The notes under the pieces: model-generated
What the model was told of the DNA's origin: nothing
What the model saw: only the letters and a program-made list of their open reading frames with translations
Databases searched by the model: none
Program-made: the position numbers and the translations under genes
Part shown: in pieces, positions 1 through 7,331 of the stretch
Position numbering within the stretch: position 1 is the stretch's first letter
How the letters are laid out: each line of letters starts with the position of its first letter
DNA from: Clostridium drakei
Lineage (GTDB): Bacteria; Bacillota; Clostridia; Clostridiales; Clostridiaceae
Reading direction: 5' to 3'
DNA: 36,655 nt
Assembly: GCF_000633595.2 (NCBI RefSeq)
Contig: NZ_JIBU02000041.1
Location: 1-36,655, forward strand

Positions 1-20
1 CGCATCTCAGCGACTTTTAT

Positions 21-49
21 ATCTTACCATGTCTGCTTAACCTTGTCAA
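21..49 (-). promoter_or_regulatory. rRNA-type promoter P2, firing left out of the window
   Basis: On the minus strand TTGACA (44-49) is followed after 17 bases by TAAGAT (21-26). It lies about 84 bases downstream of a second, similar promoter, and no coding sequence follows before the window edge. A closely spaced pair of strong promoters with no ribosome binding site or ORF after them is typical of clostridial rRNA operons. That an rRNA operon lies beyond the left edge is an inference. Confidence 0.7.
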
Positions 50-103
50 GAACTTTTTTTTAATTCTTTTTTTGTTAAGCTTGCTGCATCACACAGCTTT
101 AAC

Positions 104-133
104 ATAATACCATGTTACTTAAGAAGTTGTCAA
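104..133 (-). promoter_or_regulatory. rRNA-type promoter P1, firing left
   Basis: On the minus strand TTGACA (128-133) is followed after 18 bases by TATTAT (104-109). The -35 flank and the ACATGG just before the -10 are shared with the downstream promoter, so the two look like a duplicated pair. Confidence 0.65.
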
Positions 134-149
134 CACATTTTTTTATGTT

Positions 150-446
150 TGATTTTCTAAGTAACTGCCTACTCTCTCAAGCGACATGTGTTATTGTATC
201 ATAAATTTATAATGCTATATTACATAATACTAGTATATATGATGTTTATTCTTTGATTGCTATATTATTCTTGCCATTTACATAGTTTTTCACTTATAGA
301 TACGCAAGGATAAGTTTATTGTTTATCTGTACAAATTTTAAACTTTATTTACGCATTTTGCTATTCATTTAAAAACTTTAAAAGACCTTTCTGGTAATAT
401 TTAACTAAAAAAATCTTAAATTATATCAATTAATATCTATATCTTT
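150..446. other. AT-rich intergenic stretch, nothing recognised
   Basis: This stretch separates the outward-facing rRNA-type promoters from the end of the GNAT gene. I see no ORF with a ribosome binding site, no RNA gene and no convincing terminator hairpin. It could hold upstream activating AT tracts for the rRNA promoters. Confidence 0.4.
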
Positions 447-1382
447 TTATTTTACATTATAAAAAATTCTATGGTCTCTCCATTTTCCATTAATGAACAA
501 ATACTTTTCACTTACACCAAGCTCTTTAAATCCACAAGCTTTAAGTACTCTTTGTGATTTTTCATTATCTAATAATGTAGATGCTTCTAATCTATGTAAT
601 CCCATTTCATTAAATGCATACTCACATACTAATCTTAAAGCTTCCTTCATGTATCCTTTCCCTTGCTCATCTTCATCTATTGAATAACCTACAAATGCAC
701 TTTTGAATACACCCATAACTATATTAGATATTTGTATTTTCCCTATAAGTTTTTTACTCTTATAAACACCAAAATTAACGCTATCTCCATTTAAAAACTG
801 CTTATATGATTCAATTAAATTTCTTTTTTGTACAGGCAATGTATAAAAATTATCCTCCCTATCAGGTTCAAAAGGTCTTAAATATTTTTCATTTTTCATG
901 TAATATCTAAACACATCTTCTGCATCATTAGGAGTTAGTACTGAAATACCTATATTAATACCTTTTATATCTAATTCTCTACACCTGTGTCCATTTTTAA
1001 AAATGTCGAAATCAATTCCAAACAAAATTTCATCTTTATATAAATTATTACTAATAATACTGTTAGAAATTACGCCTTCTAGCTTGAATCCTAAATCTGT
1101 AAATCCCATTATATTTATTTCTTCATCAGCCATGACATTAACTTTATATATATTCATATTTCTAAATAGAGATCTTAAGAATGTTTCCAAAGACTCCTTT
1201 AATAACTCATAGCTTGAGCTTCCTGATTTATAAAATTTAATTCTAAAACTACAATATTTATTCTTATCTGAAAGTTCAATAATGAATACCCTTCCTATAG
1301 TTATTCCATCTTTATCTCTTATTATATATTCATTTGTACTTCCTTTTACTAAGTCTACAGTAACATACTGTTCCTTTAACAT
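447..1382 (-). CDS. Two-domain GNAT N-acetyltransferase (RimJ/RimL-like C-terminal domain)
   Basis: The C-terminal half (about residues 140-311) is a GNAT domain of the RimJ/RimL type: an acetyl-CoA loop of the form DEQGKGYMKEAL, then the L-H-R-L-E-A strand and the N-E-K-S-Q-R-V-L-K-A-C-G-F helix typical of ribosomal-protein or small-molecule acetyltransferases. The N-terminal 130 residues look like a second, degenerate GNAT fold (it ends in a G-F-T-D-L-G-F-K-L-E-G element). The start is the ATG at 1382, because GGAGAGG lies 5 bases upstream (1388-1394); the frame is open 12 codons further up but has no ribosome binding site there. The substrate cannot be told from sequence. It is a single gene, divergent from the methyltransferase gene to its right. 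Confidence 0.8.
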   Translation of the reverse strand: MLKEQYVTVDLVKGSTNEYIIRDKDGITIGRVFIIELSDKNKYCSFRIKFYKSGSSSYELLKESLETFLRSLFRNMNIYKVNVMADEEINIMGFTDLGFKLEGVISNSIISNNLYKDEILFGIDFDIFKNGHRCRELDIKGINIGISVLTPNDAEDVFRYYMKNEKYLRPFEPDREDNFYTLPVQKRNLIESYKQFLNGDSVNFGVYKSKKLIGKIQISNIVMGVFKSAFVGYSIDEDEQGKGYMKEALRLVCEYAFNEMGLHRLEASTLLDNEKSQRVLKACGFKELGVSEKYLFINGKWRDHRIFYNVK

Positions 1383-1477
1383 ATTAACCTCTCCTAATTT
1401 AAGCCTGTACTTTTTCATATTTTATATTTATATAAATTACAAATAATATTATAACATATAATATTAAGTTAAAAATA

Positions 1478-1506
1478 TTGATAATTAGCATTTATATGTT
1501 TATATT
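1478..1506 (+). promoter_or_regulatory. Promoter of the methyltransferase gene
   Basis: TTGATA (1478-1483), 17-base spacer, TATATT (1501-1506), about 40 bases upstream of the ATG at 1548. Confidence 0.5.
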
Positions 1507-1547
1507 ATTTATATAATTTAAATAGATAAATTAAGGATGTGTTTTTT

Positions 1548-2708
1548 ATGAATAAACAAAATGTAGCTAAATTAAACTTATTTTTAATAGGATTAAGTAA
1601 TAGGTTCAGTGAAAATAAAGATATATTTAAAGGTATAAAAATCACCTATAAAGCAGGTTTAAAAAACTTCAATGGTATAGGAAAATATGATAGTGGAAAC
1701 ATTAAATTCAATTTTAATGGTACTACTAATTCAATATCACTAAACAAATTAATAGAAATTGTTTGTACTGAAGCTTTAAATTATGATAGTTTAACTTTAA
1801 TCTATAGTGAAAGAGGCACTGACATATTAATAGAAGCTGATAATACAAACGTAAAAATGAAGAACATAGATATAAAGGATGAATCTTCTAATGAGTTTAA
1901 TGAAAGCTCAACTTTATTAAATAGAAACTATTATATAAAAGTTGGAAGTGCTGATGCTCTTTTAAAAGAGATTGGTATTATGTCCAGCCAAGGTAAAATA
2001 AAAAACGATAAAATAAGAAAATACAATCAAATAGATCATTATGTAGAATTATTTGATGAAATGCTAACTAAATTACCTAGAAACAAAGTTATAAACATAC
2101 TTGACTGTGGATGTGGTAAATCTTATTTAAGCTTTGTACTAAACTATTATTTAACAGAAGTAAAAAAAATAAAATGCCACTTTATAGGGCTTGACTATAA
2201 AGAAAGCGTGATAGAAACCTCTAAAAAAATGTCTAGTAACTTAGGCTATAGAAACATGGACTTTTATTCAATAGATATTAAGGATTATATACCAAAAAAT
2301 AAAATAAATATAGTTATGTCTCTTCATGCATGTGATACTGCTACAGATATGGCTTTGGCTACTGGAATAAAACTGAATTCCGATGCCATAATTGCGGTTC
2401 CCTGCTGTCAAAAAGAATTTCTAAGTCAATATAAATACGAACCTTTTAAAAATATATTAAAATATGGCGTATTAAAATCTCGAATGGCTGACATTCTAAC
2501 TGATGGCATGAGAGCTTTAATGCTTGAAGCTAAGGGTTATGACGTTTCTGTAGTGGAATATATTTCTCCACTGGAAACACCTAAAAATATTATGATAAGA
2601 GCATTGAAGACTAAAGAAGAAGATGAAGATTTAATGAGTGAATATTTTAATCTTATGTCAAGCTTAAATGTGTATCCTGCATTATATGGCTTTTTAAATG
2701 AATGGTAA
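1548..2708 (+). CDS. SAM-dependent methyltransferase (Methyltransf_32 / METTL25-like)
   Basis: A protein of 386 residues. The N-terminal 130 residues are not recognised. The Rossmann methyltransferase core starts near residue 155 with motif I at 184-193 (L-D-C-G-C-G-K-S-Y-L), followed by the acidic end of the next strand (G-L-D-Y-K). Later come S-L-H-A-C-D-T-A-T-D (259-268) and V-P-C-C-Q-K-E (284-290). The HACDTATD and PCC signatures mark a family related to eukaryotic METTL25 and RRNAD1 and to bacterial uncharacterised rRNA/tRNA-methylase-like proteins. The target is unknown; nucleic acid is plausible. ATG 1548 is chosen because AAGGA lies 10 bases before it; the GTG at 1539 is too close to that site. 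Stand-alone, with its own promoter, ending at a shared terminator with serC. Confidence 0.8.
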   Translation: MNKQNVAKLNLFLIGLSNRFSENKDIFKGIKITYKAGLKNFNGIGKYDSGNIKFNFNGTTNSISLNKLIEIVCTEALNYDSLTLIYSERGTDILIEADNTNVKMKNIDIKDESSNEFNESSTLLNRNYYIKVGSADALLKEIGIMSSQGKIKNDKIRKYNQIDHYVELFDEMLTKLPRNKVINILDCGCGKSYLSFVLNYYLTEVKKIKCHFIGLDYKESVIETSKKMSSNLGYRNMDFYSIDIKDYIPKNKINIVMSLHACDTATDMALATGIKLNSDAIIAVPCCQKEFLSQYKYEPFKNILKYGVLKSRMADILTDGMRALMLEAKGYDVSVVEYISPLETPKNIMIRALKTKEEDEDLMSEYFNLMSSLNVYPALYGFLNEW

Positions 2709-2713
2709 AAGTA

Positions 2714-2739
2714 AAAAGGGGTACAATTTACCCCCTTTT
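2714..2739. terminator. Bidirectional terminator between methyltransferase gene and serC
   Basis: Inverted repeat AAAAGGGGTA / TACCCCCTTTT with flanking A and T runs, lying between two convergent stop codons. Confidence 0.7.
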
Positions 2740-2750
2740 AAAAAACTGAC

Positions 2751-3833
2751 CTATTTATTTTCTGCTTCAAATTTCTTCATAAATTCTACTAAAGCCTTAA
2801 CACCTTCTATTGGCATAGCATTATATATGCTTGCTCTCATACCACCAACAGTTCTGTGTCCCTTTAAGTTATCAAATCCAGCTGCCTTAGCTTCTTTTAC
2901 AAATTTAGCATCTAATTCAGCTGAATCAGTTACGAAAGGTACATTCATTAATGAACGGTCTTTCTTTTCAACTGTTCCCTTGAACATATTGCTTGAATCA
3001 AGATAATTATATAATATAGTAGCTTTTTCTTCATTTCTCTTCTTCATTGCTTCTAAGCCACCTAATTTTTGAACAAGCTTAAATACCTTGCCACATATGT
3101 ATATTCCATATGCTGGTGGTGTATTATACAATGACTTATTATCTGCATGAATTTTATATCTAAGAACAGTTGGAGTACCTGGTAATACCTCATCTGTAAG
3201 TAAATCTTCACGAATTATTACTACAACAACTCCTGCTGGTCCTATATTTTTTTGAACTCCAGCAAAAATAAGTCCGTACTTAGTTACATCTACAGGCTCT
3301 GATAGTATATCTGAAGACATGTCAGCTACTAATATTTTATCACCTGTTTCTGGTATATCATTATATTTAAGTCCATGTACTGTTTCATTATGGCATATAT
3401 AAACATAATCTGCATCATCAGAAATCTTTAAATTCTTTAAATCTGGTACATACGTAAAATTCTTATCTTCTGAAGAAGCTATAACATTAACCTTTCCATA
3501 TATTTTTGCTTCTGCTATTGCTTTTTTAGACCATTGACCTGTTTTAATGTAGTCAACAACCTTATTTTTCATTAAGTTCATAGGAATCATTGCAAATTGC
3601 TGAGATCCCCCACCTTGTAAAAATAATACCTTATAATTATCTGGAATGTTCATTATTTCTCTTAATGTTTTTTCTGCATCCCCAATTATTTCCTCAAAAG
3701 CCTTAGAACGATGGCTCATTTCCATAACTGACATACCAGTTCCTTTGTAATCTAACATTTCTGCTGCTGCTTCTCTAAGCACTTCCTCTGGTAATGTAGC
3801 TGGTCCTGCTGCGAAATTATATACTCTTGACAT
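2751..3833 (-). CDS. serC: Phosphoserine aminotransferase SerC
   Basis: A class V aminotransferase of 360 residues, the usual length, that converts 3-phosphohydroxypyruvate and glutamate to phosphoserine with PLP in the cytoplasm. The start M-S-R-V-Y-N-F-A-A-G-P-A and the element Q-G-G-G-S-Q-Q-F (73-80) are diagnostic. The PLP lysine is K195 in the A-G-V-Q-K-N-I-G-P-A-G motif. It is the last gene of serA-DUF1015-serC, 18 bases after the DUF1015 gene, preceded by AAGGGGG, and ends at a bidirectional terminator. No phosphoserine phosphatase gene is in the window. Expression should follow the two serine T-boxes upstream of serA. Confidence 0.95.
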   Translation of the reverse strand: MSRVYNFAAGPATLPEEVLREAAAEMLDYKGTGMSVMEMSHRSKAFEEIIGDAEKTLREIMNIPDNYKVLFLQGGGSQQFAMIPMNLMKNKVVDYIKTGQWSKKAIAEAKIYGKVNVIASSEDKNFTYVPDLKNLKISDDADYVYICHNETVHGLKYNDIPETGDKILVADMSSDILSEPVDVTKYGLIFAGVQKNIGPAGVVVVIIREDLLTDEVLPGTPTVLRYKIHADNKSLYNTPPAYGIYICGKVFKLVQKLGGLEAMKKRNEEKATILYNYLDSSNMFKGTVEKKDRSLMNVPFVTDSAELDAKFVKEAKAAGFDNLKGHRTVGGMRASIYNAMPIEGVKALVEFMKKFEAENK

Positions 3834-3851
3834 TTTAAAAAGCCCCCTTGT

Positions 3852-5102
3852 TTATTTTAACTTATGAATAAATATTCCACTTCTTAATTTAGGTTCAAAC
3901 CAAGTTGATTTTGGAGGCATAACCTCCCCTGCATCTGCAACATCTAGTAATTCTTCCATTGAAGGTGGATACATAGAAAAAGCTACTCCTTCATCTTGTT
4001 GTTCTGCTACTCTTCGCTCTAACTCTTTAAGTCCTCTAATACCACCTACGAAATCTATTCTATCATCTGTTCTAGGATCCTTAATTCCTAAAATTGGTTT
4101 TAACAAATTTTCTTGAAGAATAGAAACATCTAATCTCTTAACAATATCTTGATCATTATAAGTCCCTTCTTTAGCTTCAAGTTTATACCACTTTCCATCA
4201 AGATACATCCCATAAGTATGCTTACAATCTGGTTTATATGGTTCTTCTTTTTCATACATACTTATATTAAATTTTTCTGAAACTTTATCCATGAATTCTT
4301 CATTAGAAAAACCATTAAGTTCCTTAACAACTCTGTTATAATCCATTATATTTAAATCAGAATCTGGGAAAAGTACTGATAAGAAGAAATTAAATTCTTC
4401 GTCACCTTTATAATTTGGATTTTCTTCTCTTCTTTTTATTCCAACCTTTATAGCAGATGCTGCTCTATGATGACCATCTGCTATATATAAATTATCTATG
4501 TTCTTAAAAAGTCCAGATATACTGTTAATAGCATTATTATCATTTACAGTCCATACTATATGTTCTACTCCATCTTCTGCTACAAATTTATATAAAGGTT
4601 CTTTTTGAGTCCATGTATTTATTATGTTATTAACTTCATCGTTATATCTATAAGTTAAAAAAATCGGACCTGTATTTGAATCACAAGTATTTACGTGATT
4701 AATTCTATCATTTTCTTTATCTTGTCTAGTATGTTCATGCTTTTTTACTATATTGTTTATATAATCATCTATAGAAACACATCCTACTATACCAGTTTGT
4801 GCTTTTCCATTCATTATAAGTCTATAAATATAAAAACATGCTTGGTTATCTTGTACAAATATTCCTTTATCGATCATACCATTTAGATTTTCTTTTGCTT
4901 TTTCATACACCTTTTTATCATAAGGATTTGTACTATCTGGTAAGTCAATTTCTGCCCTATCTATGTGTAAAAAAGAATATTCATTACCTTCCACTATTTT
5001 TTTTGCCTCTTCCCTATTCATAACATCATAAGGAAGGGCAGCAACCCTAGCTGCCAATTCTTTCGTAGGTCTTACTGATTTAAAAGGGTTTAAAACTGCC
5101 AT
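3852..5102 (-). CDS. DUF1015 family protein in the serine operon
   Basis: A protein of 416 residues matching the DUF1015 family (COG4198), opening with V-R-P-T-K-E-L-A-A-R-V-A-A-L-P-Y-D-V. The two most conserved regions I can see are K-K-H-E-H-T-R-Q-D-K-E-N-D-R (120-133) and A-D-G-H-H-R-A-A-S (208-216). The gene sits between serA and serC with 18-base gaps on both sides, so it must be made with the serine pathway. Known: family members occur next to serA/serC in many clostridia. Inferred: the D-G-H-H-R motif resembles the D-G-x-H-R motif of ParB-fold proteins, including free-serine kinases of the SerK/SbnI type, so a role in phosphoserine or serine metabolism is possible. No function is proven here. 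Confidence 0.85.
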   Translation of the reverse strand: MAVLNPFKSVRPTKELAARVAALPYDVMNREEAKKIVEGNEYSFLHIDRAEIDLPDSTNPYDKKVYEKAKENLNGMIDKGIFVQDNQACFYIYRLIMNGKAQTGIVGCVSIDDYINNIVKKHEHTRQDKENDRINHVNTCDSNTGPIFLTYRYNDEVNNIINTWTQKEPLYKFVAEDGVEHIVWTVNDNNAINSISGLFKNIDNLYIADGHHRAASAIKVGIKRREENPNYKGDEEFNFFLSVLFPDSDLNIMDYNRVVKELNGFSNEEFMDKVSEKFNISMYEKEEPYKPDCKHTYGMYLDGKWYKLEAKEGTYNDQDIVKRLDVSILQENLLKPILGIKDPRTDDRIDFVGGIRGLKELERRVAEQQDEGVAFSMYPPSMEELLDVADAGEVMPPKSTWFEPKLRSGIFIHKLK

Positions 5103-5120
5103 TTTACTTCTCTCCTCTCT

Positions 5121-6050
5121 TTATGCATTAACAGCATTAGCGTATTCAAAAGTTTCTTCAATTATATTTACTATTTCATTTCCTATTCTTTCCTGAGCTT
5201 CTTCTGTTGATCCACCTATATGAGGAGTTGCACAAACTCTAGGATTATTAATTAATTCTGGATTTGGATTTGGTTCATTTTCAAATACATCAATTCCAGC
5301 TCCTGCTACTTTTCCACAATTTAAAGCTTCAACTAAAGCATTTTCATTAACAACTCCACCTCTAGCACAGTTTATCAAGTATACTCCATCCTTCATTAGC
5401 TTAAATTCTTTTTCTCCTATAACAGCACCATCTTCTTTATTGAATGGAACATGAATTGATATAAAGTTTGCTTTTTTCAATAAATTTTCTAAAGTACAGA
5501 ATTGATATTTATCATATCCTTTTGCTTTGCCTAATTTATCTGTATAAATTACTTTCATTCCTAAAGCTTCTGCTCTTTTAGCAACTTCTTTAGCTATTCT
5601 TCCAAATCCTATAAGACCTAATGTCTTCCCACATAATTCAACACCTTTATACTTTTTCTTCTCCCATTTCCCATCTCTCATTGTAATGTTAGATATATTT
5701 ATATATCTTGTTAAAGCAAACATGTGTCCAATAGCTAGCTCTGCTACTGATGCACTGCTCGCATTAGGTGTATTTCTAACTTCGATGCCATTTTCTCTAG
5801 CATATTCTACATCAATATTATCTACTCCAACTCCACCACGAATTATTAACTTTAGTTCCCCATTTTTAGCTTCATCTATTAATGGCTTTCTTGCCTTAGT
5901 TGCTGATCTTACCACCATTACATCAAAATCTTTTACCTTTTCTTTAAGTTCATCTTCTTCATAATGTTTATCCACAACTTCAAAACCATCATTTCTTAAT
6001 TTTTCTATAGCATCCTTTTCCATTCCATCACAAACTAATATTTTTATCAT
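5121..6050 (-). CDS. serA: D-3-phosphoglycerate dehydrogenase SerA (short form, no ACT domain)
   Basis: The first step of serine synthesis: NAD-dependent oxidation of 3-phosphoglycerate to 3-phosphohydroxypyruvate. The protein has 309 residues, a short form ending just after the catalytic domain, so it lacks the C-terminal ACT domain that gives serine feedback in longer SerA proteins. Visible motifs are the NAD-binding G-L-I-G-F-G-R-I-A-K, the substrate/catalytic I-N-C-A-R-G-G-V-V-N-E, and the catalytic histidine H277 in T-P-H-I-G-G-S-T. The start is the ATG at 6050, since AAGGGGG lies 9 bases upstream; an in-frame ATG 24 bases earlier overlaps that site. First gene of the operon; control appears to lie in the leader rather than in an allosteric domain. 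Confidence 0.92.
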   Translation of the reverse strand: MIKILVCDGMEKDAIEKLRNDGFEVVDKHYEEDELKEKVKDFDVMVVRSATKARKPLIDEAKNGELKLIIRGGVGVDNIDVEYARENGIEVRNTPNASSASVAELAIGHMFALTRYINISNITMRDGKWEKKKYKGVELCGKTLGLIGFGRIAKEVAKRAEALGMKVIYTDKLGKAKGYDKYQFCTLENLLKKANFISIHVPFNKEDGAVIGEKEFKLMKDGVYLINCARGGVVNENALVEALNCGKVAGAGIDVFENEPNPNPELINNPRVCATPHIGGSTEEAQERIGNEIVNIIEETFEYANAVNA

Positions 6051-6122
6051 TATTAAGAGCCCCCTTCTATTCATTCCTGAATTTTAACATTTTATCTACA
6101 TCTTGCTTTATTCTTACATATC

Positions 6123-6149
6123 CTAATATGAATAATTATTTATACACAT
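6123..6149 (-). other. Possible 8-codon leader ORF between T-box 2 and serA
   Basis: GGAGG (6156-6160) sits 6 bases before an ATG at 6149, and the frame reads MCINNYSY then TAG. The ribosome binding site is as good as those of real genes nearby. It lies after both T-boxes and about 70 bases before serA, just downstream of an imperfect hairpin (about 6178-6233). No serine codon run beyond one TCA is present, so it is not a classical attenuator. It may be a leader peptide or chance. Confidence 0.3.
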
Positions 6150-6237
6150 TTAATACCTCCAAATACAATTTATAAATGTACAGCAGTAAAGCATTACACA
6201 TACAAAACTGTGCATTGCTATAGTACACATAGTAAAT

Positions 6238-6460
6238 AAAAAGAGCCAATCCATCCACATAGGGACGATTGACTCGCGTTGCCACCCTTATTAGCCACAT
6301 AATTAAATATATGACTCACTCACTTAAAAATAACGATTTTAACCGTATTACTCATCGTAATAATCCTCCAAGGCGGATTCACAAAAGTATAATTATCAGT
6401 TCTCACCATCCACTGACTCTCTTTAATTTACTTATTGTTACTATTCTCTTCATAGGATAT
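6238..6460 (-). promoter_or_regulatory. T-box riboswitch 2 (serine, UCC specifier)
   Basis: The copy nearer to serA. The minus strand shows the AGTA / GAA loop E motif of Stem I, followed directly by the specifier TCC (6375-6377), then the T-box sequence AGGGTGGCAACGCG (6275-6288), then an intrinsic terminator. The specifier UCC codes for serine. The UGGC bulge would pair with 3' GCCA, matching the G73 discriminator of the tRNA-Ser genes in this window. Uncharged tRNA-Ser should stabilise the antiterminator and allow serA-DUF1015-serC transcription. About 95 percent of the sequence is shared with T-box 1, at a 245-base period. Confidence 0.92.
6243..6275 (-). terminator. Terminator of T-box 2
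   Basis: On the minus strand GAGTCAATCGTCCC pairs with the complementary arm ending GGATTGGCTC, followed by a U run. It overlaps the T-box sequence, as required for a switch. Confidence 0.85.
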
Positions 6461-6480
6461 ATTAAATTTTAATTAGCTAT

Positions 6481-6706
6481 AAAAAAAGAGCCAATCCATC
6501 CCATACTAGGGACGATTGACTCGCGTTGCCACCCTTATTAGCCACACAACTAAATGTATGACTCACTCACTTGAAATAACGGTTTTAGCCGTATTACTCA
6601 TCGTAATAATCCTCCAAGGCGGATTCACAAAAGTACAATTATCAGTTCTCACCATCCACTGACTCTCTTTAATTTACTTTATGTTACTATTCTCTTCATA
6701 GGACAA
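6481..6706 (-). promoter_or_regulatory. T-box riboswitch 1 (serine, UCC specifier), promoter-proximal
   Basis: First of two tandem copies. Stem I with AGTA / GAA loop E, specifier TCC at 6621-6623, the T-box AGGGTGGCAACGCG at 6522-6535, and a terminator with a U run. The same specifier and the same UGGC tRNA-end-binding bulge are found in copy 2, so both sense tRNA-Ser that reads UCC. The cognate tRNA-Ser(GGA) gene lies at 14278-14367. Two successive T-boxes should give tighter shut-off and need two tRNA binding events for full read-through. Confidence 0.92.
6488..6522 (-). terminator. Terminator of T-box 1
   Basis: A 14-15 bp stem (6488-6502 with 6509-6522) and a 6-base loop, followed on the minus strand by seven U residues. 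Confidence 0.88.
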
Positions 6707-6734
6707 ATTCATTTTTTCTTACTGCTTGTTTTTT

Positions 6735-6763
6735 ATTATAGTTATATTATTATATTTTGTCAA
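6735..6763 (-). promoter_or_regulatory. Promoter of the serine operon
   Basis: On the minus strand a perfect TTGACA (6758-6763), 17-base spacer and perfect TATAAT (6735-6740), about 30 bases before the start of T-box 1. A constitutive consensus promoter fits control by the leader RNA. Confidence 0.85.
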
Positions 6764-6815
6764 CATATATTTTAAAAATTTTTTATTTAATTTATTAACA
6801 ATCTTCTTATTTAAC

Positions 6816-7001
6816 CTAATTAGTTTTTATCATTTTATCAATTTTATCAAATAACTCTTTATTACAAGTACCATTATTATAATTAACGCAGTAGTTACAA
6901 TTTTTAGACATATAACTCATATTTGTAATATTTACATAATGTTTAGGTTTATATTCTTCGCAATTTTGTGCTACTAACATTTTATCTTCTAAAGAAATCA
7001 T
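6816..7001 (-). CDS. Small Cys-containing protein, unknown function
   Basis: A protein of 61 residues with four cysteines, three of them close together in N-C-N-Y-C-V-N-Y-N-N-G-T-C (34-46), which could bind a metal. The ATG at 7001 is preceded by GGAGAG (7009-7014); the apparent upstream extension starts at a TTG inside that site. I do not recognise a family. It lies upstream of the serine operon promoter in the same orientation and seems to be its own unit. Confidence 0.6.
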   Translation of the reverse strand: MISLEDKMLVAQNCEEYKPKHYVNITNMSYMSKNCNYCVNYNNGTCNKELFDKIDKMIKTN

Positions 7002-7138
7002 AAATTCACTCTCCAAAATAATAATATCATTTTGTAAATCAAAGTTACCATAACAATATTATTACCATTATAAAAAATAAAATTACTAAAAATAAAAAAT
7101 AATTATAAAGAATTTAATTAAAATTTCTTAAATAAAAA

Positions 7139-7169
7139 AGCTTCTATAAAAAATAATTTTATAAAAGCT
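7139..7169 (-). terminator. Terminator after the Cys-rich small gene
   Basis: On the minus strand AGCTTTTATAAAA pairs with TTTTTATAGAAGCT, followed by a T-rich tract. Confidence 0.7.
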
Positions 7170-7175
7170 CTTTCC

Positions 7176-7331
7176 TTAATTTAAAATTGATTCTGTTTCA
7201 GTACAATACCTAGTAATTAAACACTTTCCTAAACTTCTTGGACATCTTCTACATATACAATCTTCAGCTTTTCCTTGGCATTGCTTACCAAGCTCAGGAC
7301 ATACATTACAATTTTTGTCCACTACTGTCAT
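7176..7331 (-). CDS. 51-residue Cys-rich protein overlapping the EFR1-type ferredoxin gene
   Basis: The protein has eight cysteines in 51 residues, at positions 8, 11, 18, 25, 27, 30, 37 and 43, including C-x2-C and C-x-C-x2-C groupings. AGGAGG lies 8 bases before ATG 7331. The ATG overlaps the stop of the upstream flavodoxin-ferredoxin gene as ATGA, which indicates translational coupling. A terminator follows directly. The spacing of cysteines suggests a metal or iron-sulfur site; the neighbour is an electron carrier, so an electron-transfer or cluster-related role is an inference. I do not recognise a family name. Confidence 0.75.
   Translation of the reverse strand: MTVVDKNCNVCPELGKQCQGKAEDCICRRCPRSLGKCLITRYCTETESILN

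Noticed and set aside
5968..5976. TTATCCACA in serA as a DnaA-regulated site
   Set aside because: It lies inside coding sequence, alone, and is explained by the encoded residues; no cluster of boxes is present.
6269..6472. Plus-strand ORF of 67 codons
   Set aside because: It lies entirely antisense to T-box 2 and has no ribosome binding site; the open frame is a by-product of the RNA element.
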